Origin: Intrasporangium flavum
GTDB taxonomy: Bacteria; Actinomycetota; Actinomycetes; Actinomycetales; Dermatophilaceae
NCBI RefSeq assembly: GCF_001956915.1
Contig: NZ_MLJO01000013.1
Span: forward strand, 301,726 to 365,725
Direction: 5' to 3'
DNA length: 64,000 nucleotides
Shown here: one piece after another, positions 17,942 through 25,838 of the stretch
How the letters are laid out: each line of letters starts with the position of its first letter
Numbering within the stretch: the first letter of the stretch is position 1
Translations under genes and position numbers: made by a program
The notes under the pieces: generated by a model
Databases searched by the model: none
What the model was told of the DNA's origin: nothing
Seen by the model: the letters and a program-made list of their open reading frames with translations, nothing else

Positions 17942-19219
17942 TCAGGCCCGGGGCGACCCGTCGACCGTCGGCAGCAGCCCGTCGCGCAGGGCGCCGGCGA
18001 ACGAGGTGACCTCGGGCAACGCGCCGAGCAGGCACACCTGGTAGGCGTGGTAGACGTCCGGCTTGCCCTCCCACACGGTGCTGGCCGGCTCGAGGGCCGG
18101 GGACAGCTCGTGCCGCCACGAGCCGAGCCGGTCGTCGACGAAGTGGTCGCGGGCGTGCGCCCACCACGTGTCGTACCACGTGCCGTAGGTCGGGTCGCCG
18201 GTCACGAGCTGGAGCGTGCGGGCCGTGGCGATCCCCTCGGCGACGACCCAGTGGAGGCGGTCGCGCACGACCGGCGTGCCCTCGAAGTCGGTCGTGTAGA
18301 CGAACCCGTCCGCGCCGTCGACCGCCCACCCCTCGTGGACCGCGACGTCGAAGAGCGACCGGGCGTCGTCGAGCAGCCACGCGGGCGCGGCGCCGTCGAG
18401 GCCGTGGCGCAGGTGCAGGCACAGGCGCGACCACTCGAGCAGGTGGCCGGTGGTGACGCCGTAGGGCCGGAAGGGGTCGCCGGGCCGGTCGCGGTTGTAG
18501 CCGGGGTCGGGCACCCAGTCGGGGCTGAAGTGCTCGGGCAGCCGGAAGCCCCAGTCGCGGGCGAAGGCGTGCACGACGCGCTCGACGACGCTGCGCGCGT
18601 GGTCGAGCCAGCGCGGGTCGCGCGTCACGTCCCACGCCGCGAGCATCGCCTCGACGGTGTGCATGTTCGCGTTGGCCCCGCGGTAGGGCTCGAGGTCGGT
18701 CCAGCCGCGGTCCCAGACGTCGACGACGAGCCCGTCGGCGTCGCGCCAGAACCGGCGGTCGAGCACGTCGAGCGCGGCGTCGAGCAGGTCGTCGCCGTCG
18801 GGGTGCCGGGCCGCCGAGGCGGTCGCGGCCGCGAGCACGACGAAGGCGTGGTCGTAGGCGCGCTTCTCGGTGACCTCGGGCCGGCCGGACGCGTCGGCCG
18901 AGGCGAACCAGCCACCGGCCTCGGCGTCGGCGAGGACGCCGCCCGGGGCGAAGGCGGCCACGCCGTGGTCGAGCAGGTCACGGCAGGAGTGGTCGCCCTC
19001 GAGGACGGCGAGGCCGGCGACGTGCGTCATCCGGGCGGTGATCCACGTCTCGACGCCGCTGCCCTCGTCGAGCCGCCCGGCGTCGTCGAGCCGGCCGAAG
19101 CCGCCGGCGGGATGGACGGCGCCCCGGGCGAAGGCCCTCAGGCCGCGTCGCTGCTCGGCGAGCCAGGCGAGGTGCTCGGCGCTCTGCGGGCCGGCCGGTG
19201 ACGTCTCGGGTGCGGTCAT
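17942..19219 (-). CDS. AGE-family (N-acylglucosamine 2-epimerase-like) sugar isomerase
   Basis: At 425 residues it is the usual length for this (alpha/alpha)6-barrel family, and it reads as complete from ATG 19219. Family landmarks include ARMTHVAGLA, EKRAYDHAFVVLAAA, the catalytic-pocket stretch YRGANANMHTVEAMLAAWDV, PYGVTTGHLLEWSRL and the C-terminal WEGKPDVYHAYQ. Members interconvert unphosphorylated hexoses or N-acyl hexosamines (epimerases, mannose or sulfoquinovose isomerases). The ANANMH/GHLLEW pattern resembles aldose-ketose isomerase members, but the exact sugar cannot be assigned. It is convergent with the truncated polyol oxidase; together they suggest sugar or polyol catabolism. 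Confidence 0.85.
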   Translation of the reverse strand: MTAPETSPAGPQSAEHLAWLAEQRRGLRAFARGAVHPAGGFGRLDDAGRLDEGSGVETWITARMTHVAGLAVLEGDHSCRDLLDHGVAAFAPGGVLADAEAGGWFASADASGRPEVTEKRAYDHAFVVLAAATASAARHPDGDDLLDAALDVLDRRFWRDADGLVVDVWDRGWTDLEPYRGANANMHTVEAMLAAWDVTRDPRWLDHARSVVERVVHAFARDWGFRLPEHFSPDWVPDPGYNRDRPGDPFRPYGVTTGHLLEWSRLCLHLRHGLDGAAPAWLLDDARSLFDVAVHEGWAVDGADGFVYTTDFEGTPVVRDRLHWVVAEGIATARTLQLVTGDPTYGTWYDTWWAHARDHFVDDRLGSWRHELSPALEPASTVWEGKPDVYHAYQVCLLGALPEVTSFAGALRDGLLPTVDGSPRA

Positions 19220-19243
19220 GCCGCCAGTCTGCCGAGCGTCGGC

Positions 19244-19768
19244 TCAGAAGTCGCCGGCGTGGCTGCGCAGGCGCGTCAGCGTGTCGACGAGGTCGCGCAC
19301 GTCATCGGGTCCGAGGCCCGGCTGCTCGAAGACCTCGGTGTTGAGGGCCTTGGTGGCCCGCTCGGCCAGCTCGCGACCCGTCGATGTCAGCGCGACGAGC
19401 ATGGCGCGTCGGTCCTCGGGGTGCGTGGAGCGCACGACGAGGCCGGCGTCCTCGAGCCGGTCGACGGCGTTGGTGACGCTCGTCGGGTGCACCTGCAGCC
19501 GGCTGCCGATGACCTTCATCGGCAGCGACCCGCGGCGGCTGAACCACAGGAGCATGAGCACCTCGTACCGGGCGAAGGTGACGCCGAGCGGCTTGAGGGT
19601 GGCCTCGACGCGCGCCAGCACGATCTGGTGCGCGCGCATGAGCGAGGTGATGGCGGCCATGCCGTCGGCGGCGGTGTCCCAGCCCTGCTCGTGCCACTGC
19701 TCGCGGGCCCGCGAGATGGGGTCGAAGCCGAGGCCGGAGCCGGCCGGCGCGCTCGTCTCCGCAGTCAT
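19244..19768 (-). CDS. MarR-family transcriptional regulator
   Basis: 174 residues from ATG 19768 (an upstream ATG at 19804 lies inside the icmF promoter and is less likely). The winged helix-turn-helix spans about residues 55-120: FARYEVLMLLWFSRRGSLPM, then SRLQVHPTSVTNAVDRLEDA, with the wing LVVRSTHPEDRRAMLVALT. Helices at both ends form the dimer interface. It is divergent from icmF, and an imperfect palindrome lies within the icmF promoter, so it most likely represses icmF. MarR regulators of acyl-CoA pathways often sense CoA thioesters; the ligand here is unknown. Confidence 0.88.
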   Translation of the reverse strand: MTAETSAPAGSGLGFDPISRAREQWHEQGWDTAADGMAAITSLMRAHQIVLARVEATLKPLGVTFARYEVLMLLWFSRRGSLPMKVIGSRLQVHPTSVTNAVDRLEDAGLVVRSTHPEDRRAMLVALTSTGRELAERATKALNTEVFEQPGLGPDDVRDLVDTLTRLRSHAGDF

Positions 19769-19793
19769 GCGCCCATCGTAGGGGGGTGACGCG

Positions 19794-19823
19794 TTGACGT
19801 CCATTATTTGGAAGTCCTAGTAT
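19794..19823 (+). promoter_or_regulatory. icmF promoter, predicted leaderless
   Basis: The -35 TTGACG (19794-19799), an 18-nt spacer and -10 TAGTAT (19818-19823) lie just upstream of ATG 19831. Seven nucleotides separate the -10 box from the start codon and no Shine-Dalgarno site is present, so transcription probably begins at or next to the A of the ATG. The region is noticeably AT-rich against its surroundings. Confidence 0.65.
19805..19822. promoter_or_regulatory. Imperfect palindrome, probable MarR operator
   Basis: TATTTGGA-AG-TCCTAGTA: 8-nt arms matching at 6 of 8 positions, covering the spacer and -10 box of the icmF promoter. A MarR dimer bound here would block RNA polymerase. Regulator identity is inferred from the adjacent divergent MarR gene. 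Confidence 0.55.
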
Positions 19824-19830
19824 TTTCGCC

Positions 19831-22800
19831 ATGTCCGACGCAGCGCAGCGCGAGCTCCACCAGCCGTCCCACCACGTCCGCATCGTCACCGCCTCGAGCC
19901 TCTTCGACGGCCACGACGCGTCGATCAACATCATGCGGCGGATCATGCAGAGCCAGGGGGCCGAGGTCATCCACCTCGGGCACAACCGCTCGGTCCAGGA
20001 GGTCGTCGACGCCGCGATCGAGGAGGACGCCCAGGGCGTCGCGGTCAGCTCCTACCAGGGCGGGCACGTCGAGTACTTCGAGTACCTCGTGCAGCTGCTC
20101 CGCGAGAACGGCGCCGGCCACGTGCGGGTCGTCGGCGGCGGCGGTGGCGTCATCGTCCCCGAGGAGATCTCCCGCCTGCGCGAGTCCGGCGTCACGATCT
20201 TCAGCCCCGAGGACGGCCAGCGCCTCGGTCTCGTCGGCATGGTCAACGGCGTCGTCGCCGACTGCGACTTCGACCCGTGGGGCGTCTCGGTCCCGACGCT
20301 CGAGGCCGTCCTCGCCGGCGACCGCGCCGCCGTCGCCCGCGCCGTCACCGGCGCCCAGGAGGGCCAGCTCGGCGACGAGCTGCTCGCCGGGCTCCGCGAG
20401 GCCGCGTCGCGCCGGCACGTGCCGGTCCTCGGCATCACCGGCACCGGTGGCTCCGGCAAGTCCAGCCTCACCGACGAGCTCGTGCGCCGCCTGCGCCTCG
20501 ACCAGCAGGACAAGCTGCGCGTCGCCGTCCTGGCCGTCGACCCCACCCGCAGCCGCGGCGGCGGCGCCCTGCTCGGCGACCGCATCCGGATGAGCGCCCT
20601 CGACGGCGACCGTGTCTTCTTCCGCAGCCTCGCCACGCGCGGCAAGAGCCAGGTCCCGGCCCGCCTCGACGACATCCTCGCCGTCGTCAAGGCCGCCGGG
20701 TTCGACCTCGTCGTCCTCGAGACCCCCGGCATCGGCCAGGGCGATGCCGCGATCGTCGAGCACTCCGACGTCTCGCTCTACGTCATGACGCCCGAGTTCG
20801 GGGCGAGCAGCCAGCTCGAGAAGATCGACATGCTCGACATGGCCGACGTCGTGGCCATCAACAAGTTCGAGCGCCGCGGCGCCGAGGACGCCCTGCGCGA
20901 CGTCGGCCGCCAGATGGTCCGCAACCGGGAGGCCTTCGGCAAGGGCCCGGCCGACATGCCCGTCTACGGCACGAGCGCCGCCACCTTCAACGACGACGGC
21001 GTCACCGCGCTCTACCAGGAGCTGCGGAACCTGCTGTCCGACAAGGGGATGCCGGTGCAGGAGGGCGTGCTGCCGCACGTGTCCACCAAGCAGTCGACGC
21101 GCATCGCCACGGTCGTGCCCGCCGCTCGCGTCCGCTACCTCGCCGAGATCAGCGAGACGGTCCGCCGCTACCACGCCGACACCGCGCGGTTCGCGGCCGC
21201 CGCGTCCCGCGTGCAGCGCCTCGACCTCGTGCGCGGCGAGCTCGCCGACGCCGGCTCCGACGCGTCCGGCGTCGACGGCCTGCTCGAGGCGGCCCGCACC
21301 GACGTCCCGCCGCCGGTCGCCGACGCCCTCGCCGGCTGGCCGGCCGTCGTCGAGTCCTACTCGGGCGACGAGCAGGTGGTCAAGGTCCGCGACCGCGAGC
21401 TCGTCACCAAGCTGACCCGGGAGTCCCTGTCCGGCAACACGATCCGCCGCGTCTCGCTGCCGCGGTACACCGACCACGGTGAGCTCGTGTCGTTCCTGCG
21501 CCGCGAGAACCTGCCCGGCTTCTTCCCGTTCACGGCCGGCGTCTTCCCGTTCAAGCGCGACAACGAGGACCCCGCCCGCATGTTCGCCGGCGAGGGCGAC
21601 CCGTTCCGCACCAACCGCCGCTTCAAGCTGCTGTCCGAGGGCCAGCCGGCCACCCGCCTGTCCACGGCGTTCGACTCGGTCACGCTCTACGGCCGCGACC
21701 CCGACCCGCGCCCGGACGTCTACGGCAAGGTCGGCACGTCCGGCGTCTCGGTGGCCACGCTCGACGACATGAAGGTGCTCTACGGCGGCTTCGACCTCGT
21801 CTCGCCCACCACGTCGGTGTCGATGACGATCAACGGCCCCGCGCCGACGATCCTCGCCTTCTTCCTCAACACGGCCATCGACCAGCAGGTCGACGCCTTC
21901 GGCGAGCGCGAGGGCCGCGAGCCCTCCGCCGAGGAGCGCGCCGAGCTCGAGGCGTACGCGCTGGCCAACGTCCGCGGCACGGTGCAGGCCGACATCCTCA
22001 AGGAGGACCAGGGCCAGAACACGTGCATCTTCAGCACCGAGTTCAGCCTGAAGATGATGGCCGACATCCAGGAGTGGTTCATCGAGAAGAAGGTCCGCAA
22101 CTTCTACTCGGTCAGCATCTCCGGCTACCACATCGCCGAGGCCGGGGCCAACCCCATCAGCCAGCTCGCCTTCACGCTGGCCAACGGCTTCACCTACGTC
22201 GAGAGCTACCTCGCGCGCGGCATGGCCATCGACGACTTCGCGCCCAACCTGTCCTTCTTCTTCAGCAACGGCATGGACCCCGAGTACTCGGTGCTCGGTC
22301 GCGTCGCCCGACGCATCTGGGCCGTCGCGATGAAGGAGCGGTACGGCGCCGGCGAGCGCAGCCAGAAGCTGAAGTACCACGTGCAGACCTCGGGTCGCAG
22401 CCTGCACGCGCAGGAGATGGACTTCAACGACATCCGCACGACGCTGCAGGCGCTCATCGCCATCTACGACAACGCCAACAGCCTGCACACCAACGCCTAC
22501 GACGAGGCCGTCACGACGCCCTCGGAGGAGTCGGTGCGCCGCGCGCTCGCGATCCAGCTCATCATCAACCGCGAGTGGGGCCTGGCGATGAACGAGAACC
22601 CGCTGCAGGGCTCCTTCGTCATCGACGAGCTCACCGACCTCGTCGAGGCGGCCGTGCTCAAGGAGTTCGACCGCATCACCGAGCGCGGCGGCGTGCTCGG
22701 CGCCATGGAGACCGGCTACCAGCGTGGCCGCATCCAGGACGAGTCGATGCTCTACGAGCACCGCAAGCACGACGGCAGCCTGCCGATCATCGGCGTCAAC

Positions 22801-23073
22801 ACCTTCCGCAACCCGCACGAGGGGGAGACGCCCCGTGAGGTCGTCCTCGCGCGCGGCACGGAGGAGGAGAAGCAGGGCCAGCTCGCGCGGGTGCGGGCCT
22901 TCCGCTCCGAGCACGAGGACGAGGCACGGGCCGCGCTCGAGGAGCTGCGGCGCGTCGCCATCGAGGGCGGCAACGTCTTCGACGTCCTCATGCGTGCGGC
23001 GCGGGTGTGCTCGCTCCAGCAGGTCACCGAGGCGTTCTTCGAGGTCGGCGGCCAGTACCGCCGCAACGTCTGA
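19831..23073 (+). CDS. icmF: IcmF: fused isobutyryl-CoA mutase with internal G-protein chaperone
   Basis: 1080 residues in the IcmF domain order. Residues ~14-145 are the B12-binding domain (TASSLFDGHDASINIMRRI, His28 as lower cobalt ligand; VRVVGGGGGVIVP). From ~200 comes a MeaB-type GTPase with Walker A GITGTGGSGKSS (residues 201-212) and switch region VDPTRSRGGGALLGDRIRM. From ~520 to the end is the mutase barrel (YGKVGTSGVSVATLDDMKVL, FSISTRD-like VSISGYHIAEAGANPISQLA). The enzyme isomerises isobutyryl-CoA and n-butyryl-CoA with adenosylcobalamin, and its GTPase gates cofactor loading. Specificity for other branched acyl-CoAs (such as pivalyl-CoA) cannot be excluded by eye. Divergent from the MarR gene. 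Confidence 0.95.
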   Translation: MSDAAQRELHQPSHHVRIVTASSLFDGHDASINIMRRIMQSQGAEVIHLGHNRSVQEVVDAAIEEDAQGVAVSSYQGGHVEYFEYLVQLLRENGAGHVRVVGGGGGVIVPEEISRLRESGVTIFSPEDGQRLGLVGMVNGVVADCDFDPWGVSVPTLEAVLAGDRAAVARAVTGAQEGQLGDELLAGLREAASRRHVPVLGITGTGGSGKSSLTDELVRRLRLDQQDKLRVAVLAVDPTRSRGGGALLGDRIRMSALDGDRVFFRSLATRGKSQVPARLDDILAVVKAAGFDLVVLETPGIGQGDAAIVEHSDVSLYVMTPEFGASSQLEKIDMLDMADVVAINKFERRGAEDALRDVGRQMVRNREAFGKGPADMPVYGTSAATFNDDGVTALYQELRNLLSDKGMPVQEGVLPHVSTKQSTRIATVVPAARVRYLAEISETVRRYHADTARFAAAASRVQRLDLVRGELADAGSDASGVDGLLEAARTDVPPPVADALAGWPAVVESYSGDEQVVKVRDRELVTKLTRESLSGNTIRRVSLPRYTDHGELVSFLRRENLPGFFPFTAGVFPFKRDNEDPARMFAGEGDPFRTNRRFKLLSEGQPATRLSTAFDSVTLYGRDPDPRPDVYGKVGTSGVSVATLDDMKVLYGGFDLVSPTTSVSMTINGPAPTILAFFLNTAIDQQVDAFGEREGREPSAEERAELEAYALANVRGTVQADILKEDQGQNTCIFSTEFSLKMMADIQEWFIEKKVRNFYSVSISGYHIAEAGANPISQLAFTLANGFTYVESYLARGMAIDDFAPNLSFFFSNGMDPEYSVLGRVARRIWAVAMKERYGAGERSQKLKYHVQTSGRSLHAQEMDFNDIRTTLQALIAIYDNANSLHTNAYDEAVTTPSEESVRRALAIQLIINREWGLAMNENPLQGSFVIDELTDLVEAAVLKEFDRITERGGVLGAMETGYQRGRIQDESMLYEHRKHDGSLPIIGVNTFRNPHEGETPREVVLARGTEEEKQGQLARVRAFRSEHEDEARAALEELRRVAIEGGNVFDVLMRAARVCSLQQVTEAFFEVGGQYRRNV

Positions 23074-23093
23074 CCTCGGCGAGCAGCCGCGAC

Positions 23094-23852
23094 GTGTCGC
23101 TCGTCGACGACCTCGGCGCGCCGGTCCCGCTCAGGGGCCCGGCGCGCCGCGTCGTGTCGCTCGTGCCGTCGATCACCGAGGCGGTCGCGGCGACCGCCCC
23201 GGAGGTCCTCGTCGGGGCGACCGACTGGTGCCCCCACCCCGAAGGCCTTGCGGTTCAGCGGGTCCGGGGCACGAAGAACCCCGACCTGCGCGCCGTCGCG
23301 GCACTGTCGCCCGACCTCGTCGTGGCCAACAAGGAGGAGAACCGCGAGCTCGACGTGCGCCGGCTGCGCGACTCCGGCGTCGCGGTGTGGGTCACCGACG
23401 TCGAGACGGTGCCGGGTGCCCTGGACTCCCTCGAGCGCCTCTTCCTCGAAGGCCTCGGCGTCGACGCGCCCGGCTGGCTGCACGCGGCGCGCGACGAGTG
23501 GGGCGGGCCCGTGCCCGAGCCGACGCTCGAGGTCGCCGTCGCGATCTGGCGCGACCCGTGGATGGCGGTCGGGCGCGACACGTTCACCGGCGACGTCGTG
23601 GCGCGGCTCGGCTGGCGCAACGTCCTGGCGGGCGACCCCGAGCGCTACCCGCACGTCGACCTCGGCGACCTCGACCGCGAGGGCCGTACCGTCCTGCTAC
23701 CCGACGAGCCCTACGTCTTCACGCCGGACGACGGCCCCGAGGCCTTCGCCCACGCCCGCACCGCGCTCGTCAGTGGTCGGCTGCTGACCTGGTACGGCCC
23801 GTCGCTCGTCGGCGCCCGGCGGGCGCTGCTCGACGCCGTCAGCGGGTCCTGA
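23094..23852 (+). CDS. Helical-backbone metal receptor/cobalamin-binding-like protein (BtuF fold)
   Basis: About 252 residues from a probable GTG at 23094. It starts 21 nt after the icmF stop and is probably co-transcribed with it. RRVVSLVPSITEAVAA followed by VGATDWCPHPEG and NPDLRAVAALSPDLVVANKE is the N-terminal half of class III substrate-binding proteins such as BtuF. The C-terminal lobe has PWMAVGRDTFTGDVVARLGW and LLPDEPYVFTPDD. No signal peptide or lipobox precedes the domain, so it is predicted cytosolic, unlike BtuF. The position after a B12-dependent mutase suggests cobalamin or cobalt handling, but this is inference. Confidence 0.78.
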   Translation: MSLVDDLGAPVPLRGPARRVVSLVPSITEAVAATAPEVLVGATDWCPHPEGLAVQRVRGTKNPDLRAVAALSPDLVVANKEENRELDVRRLRDSGVAVWVTDVETVPGALDSLERLFLEGLGVDAPGWLHAARDEWGGPVPEPTLEVAVAIWRDPWMAVGRDTFTGDVVARLGWRNVLAGDPERYPHVDLGDLDREGRTVLLPDEPYVFTPDDGPEAFAHARTALVSGRLLTWYGPSLVGARRALLDAVSGS

Positions 23853-23894
23853 CCCCGCCGGCGTCGCCGTGACCCGAGGGAGGCGGGTGGTCGT

Positions 23895-23931
23895 GACGCC
23901 GGGCCGGTCGTGCCCGGGCCGGCCCGGCGTC
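23895..23931. terminator. Bidirectional hairpin terminator
   Basis: A perfect 13-bp stem (GACGCCGGGCCGG) with an 11-nt loop lies between the convergent receptor-like and JmjC oxygenase genes. Confidence 0.7.
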
Positions 23932-23960
23932 CGGTTCGGGTTACCCCGGACGCGGCCGGC

Positions 23961-25205
23961 TCAGTCGTCGAGGACGACGAGACCCGCGAGGAGCAGCCGC
24001 CGGGTCAGGTCGAGGCCCACCATGTCGGCCCGCAGCACGCCGTCGTCGACGAGCGCGATGAGGGCGCCGACGTCGTGCTCGCCCACGGTGAGGTCGGGCA
24101 GCCGGCTCGTCAGGCGCGCGCCGCCTCCGGGCTCACCCCCGAGACGTGCGCCGAGGTGCGGGCGCAGCCGCACGCACGAGTCGCCGCCGATGTCGTCGGC
24201 GGCCGCCACCTGGGCGAGCGGCCCGACGGGCGCGGCCCGCTGCGTGTCGCGCCACCGGCCCTGCAGGGCCGCGACGACGTCGGTGGCGGGTACGGCCCGC
24301 AGGGCCTCGAGGAGTGCCTCCCGGGCCACCTCGATGTCGTCGTCGAGGGACGCCGTGCGCGGCCCGCCGGGAGACAGGGGCAGCGTGCCGCGCACCCGCT
24401 CGGACCGGCTCGCGGCCTCGACCGCGAGCGTCGCCAGCTCGTCCGCCAGGTGCCGCCGCGTCCACACGTGGACGCCGATGGTGACGTGCGTGCTGACGCC
24501 ACCCAGGGCGGTCGCCGAGTGGATCCAGCCGCGCGGCAGGTAGAGGACGTCGCCGCGGCGCAGGGTGAACTCGTGCGCCGGGTCGTGGCGGGCCGCCTCC
24601 TCGACGTCGGAGCGGTGGTCGGTCCACGGGTCGTCGCGCAGTGGAGCGGGCCGGACCGGTGGCCGCAGCCGCCACTGCTTCTCTCCCGAGGTCTGCACGA
24701 CGAACACGTCGTGCACGTCGTAGTGGTCGTCGAAGCCGCGGCTCTGCCGGGGCGTCACGTAGGCGTTGGCCTGGACCGGGTGGCCGAGCTCCTCGGCCAG
24801 CTGCTGCGTGAAGTCGATGATCGGGCCCCACGTGCGGTGCAGGCCCTGCAGGACGATGGTGGCGCCGGCGGCGAAGTGACCGAGCAGCTTGTCGTCGCTG
24901 ACCTGGTCGGCGATCCCGGCGCCGACGCCGCCGCCGGCCGTGAACTCGCGGTCGCCGAGGGTGCGGCCGTCACGGGCCACCCGGAGGAACGGGGTGCGCA
25001 GTCCCCGGCGCGAGACGAGCTCGTCGACGTCGTCGCGGCCGAGCAGGTCCGCCGCGCCGGTGAGCAGCTCGTCGGCCCGGGACACGAGGGGTTGGCGCCC
25101 CCAGTGCTCGCTCGCGAAGCCGGACTGGGACAGGGGGACGAGGCGGGCGAGAGCCGAGTGCCCGCGCGAACGCAGGGGCACCCGGCTCGTCGTGTCGACA
25201 GTCAT
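23961..25205 (-). CDS. JmjC/cupin-4 (ROX-type) 2-oxoglutarate/Fe(II) oxygenase
   Basis: This 414-residue protein has the core of ribosomal oxygenases (YcfD/RoxA, MINA53, NO66). The iron triad is H161-x-D163 in FDDHYDVHDVFVVQTSGEKQ and H229 in GDVLYLPRGWIHSA. WGRQPLVSRAD near residue 35 and NAYVTPRQSRGF before the triad also fit. The C-terminal ~150 residues form the helical dimer/winged-helix part. Known relatives hydroxylate Arg (RoxA) or His (MINA53, NO66) in ribosomal proteins. Here the start lies 20 nt after the stop of the repeat-peptide gene and lacks its own strong ribosome site, so the two are probably co-translated and the peptide is a candidate substrate. Confidence 0.85.
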   Translation of the reverse strand: MTVDTTSRVPLRSRGHSALARLVPLSQSGFASEHWGRQPLVSRADELLTGAADLLGRDDVDELVSRRGLRTPFLRVARDGRTLGDREFTAGGGVGAGIADQVSDDKLLGHFAAGATIVLQGLHRTWGPIIDFTQQLAEELGHPVQANAYVTPRQSRGFDDHYDVHDVFVVQTSGEKQWRLRPPVRPAPLRDDPWTDHRSDVEEAARHDPAHEFTLRRGDVLYLPRGWIHSATALGGVSTHVTIGVHVWTRRHLADELATLAVEAASRSERVRGTLPLSPGGPRTASLDDDIEVAREALLEALRAVPATDVVAALQGRWRDTQRAAPVGPLAQVAAADDIGGDSCVRLRPHLGARLGGEPGGGARLTSRLPDLTVGEHDVGALIALVDDGVLRADMVGLDLTRRLLLAGLVVLDD

Positions 25206-25225
25206 CGTGGCGCGGTCGCTCGCGC

Positions 25226-25459
25226 TCAGCCGGCGCCGCCGTCGGCACCGCCGTCGTGGGTGCCGGTGTCCGCGCCGCCGTCGGCCGGGCCCTCGGCGCC
25301 GCCGTCGGCACCGCCGTCGTGGGTTCCGGTGTCCGCGCCGCCGTCGGCCGGACCCTCGGCGCCGCCGTCGGCGCCGCCGTCGTGCGTTCCGGTGTCCGCG
25401 CCGCCGTCGGCGGGACCCTCGGTGGTCGGGTCGTCCGACGAGAGTGGCGTGTCGGTCAT
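25226..25459 (-). CDS. Repeat peptide: three identical 21-residue units, candidate oxygenase substrate
   Basis: 77 residues; ATG 25459 is chosen for the GGAGGAGG site about 5 nt upstream. A 13-residue lead (MTDTPLSSDDPTT) is followed by three perfect copies (residues 14-76) of a 21-residue unit that begins EGPADGG, has ADTGTHDGG at its centre and ends ADGGA. The peptide ends with one Gly. Composition is almost only Gly, Ala, Asp, Thr, Pro and Glu, with one His per unit and no Lys, Arg, Cys or aromatic residue after the start. It is therefore highly acidic and disordered. Similar repeat proteins occur in other actinobacteria without known function. The JmjC oxygenase follows 20 nt downstream. 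Confidence 0.75.
   Translation of the reverse strand: MTDTPLSSDDPTTEGPADGGADTGTHDGGADGGAEGPADGGADTGTHDGGADGGAEGPADGGADTGTHDGGADGGAG
25232..25420 (-). repeat. Three tandem 63-bp coding repeats
   Basis: Three head-to-tail 63-bp units encode identical 21-residue blocks. I count five positions at which the units differ (Gly2, Pro3, Gly11, Thr12 and Gly16 codons), all synonymous third-base changes, so protein sequence rather than DNA identity is preserved. Confidence 0.92.
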
Positions 25460-25610
25460 GGCGTCCTCCTCCACTGGGTGGGCGGCGTCGAACGACACCG
25501 TCCTCGGCGACCTACCCGTTCGGGCGGCGGATCACACGTGCCGGGCGCCGGGCGGGCCGGGGTGCGGGCTGCTCTGGCGGCGTGCGCGATTCCGTGGTGG
25601 CATCGGGGGC

Positions 25611-25814
25611 ATGGGGATCGCCAAGGGAGACACCGTGCACTGGAACACCTCGCAGGGCCGCACCACCGGCACGGCGGTCGAGAAGCGGGTCAGGCAGTTC
25701 ACGTTCGACGGGCAGAAGTTCAACGCGTCCGAGGACGAGCCCTACTGGATCGTCGAGTCCGGCAAGACGGGCGCGAAGGCTGCCCACAAGGAGTCCACGC
25801 TTGAGGGTTCCTGA
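25611..25814 (+). CDS. DUF2945/HVA1-type TUDOR-like small protein
   Basis: 67 residues from ATG 25611; the long open frame upstream in the same phase is antisense to the JmjC gene and is not coding. The whole protein matches the DUF2945 pattern: GDTVHWNTSQGRTTGTAVEK, then FDGQKFNASEDEPYWIVES and KTGAKAAHKESTL. These short proteins form an SH3/TUDOR-like barrel and are found in many bacteria and fungi; function is unknown. It is divergent from the repeat-peptide gene, with about 150 nt between them. Confidence 0.88.
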   Translation: MGIAKGDTVHWNTSQGRTTGTAVEKRVRQFTFDGQKFNASEDEPYWIVESGKTGAKAAHKESTLEGS

Positions 25815-25838
25815 CCCGGGGGTGGCACCCCGGCCGGC

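Noticed and set aside
17941..19201. Possible fusion of the alditol oxidase to a ~420-residue C-terminal domain
   Set aside because: That stretch is the exact antisense of the AGE-family gene, which has intact motifs and a normal start, and the translation is low-complexity Arg/Gly/Val.
25229..25425. CRISPR-like array because of regular repeats
   Set aside because: The units are directly adjacent with no unique spacers and encode an in-frame peptide with a ribosome site. No cas genes are nearby.
23910..25610. Long plus-strand open frame before the DUF2945 gene
   Set aside because: It runs antisense to the JmjC and repeat-peptide genes. Only the final 67 codons, from ATG 25611, match a protein family.
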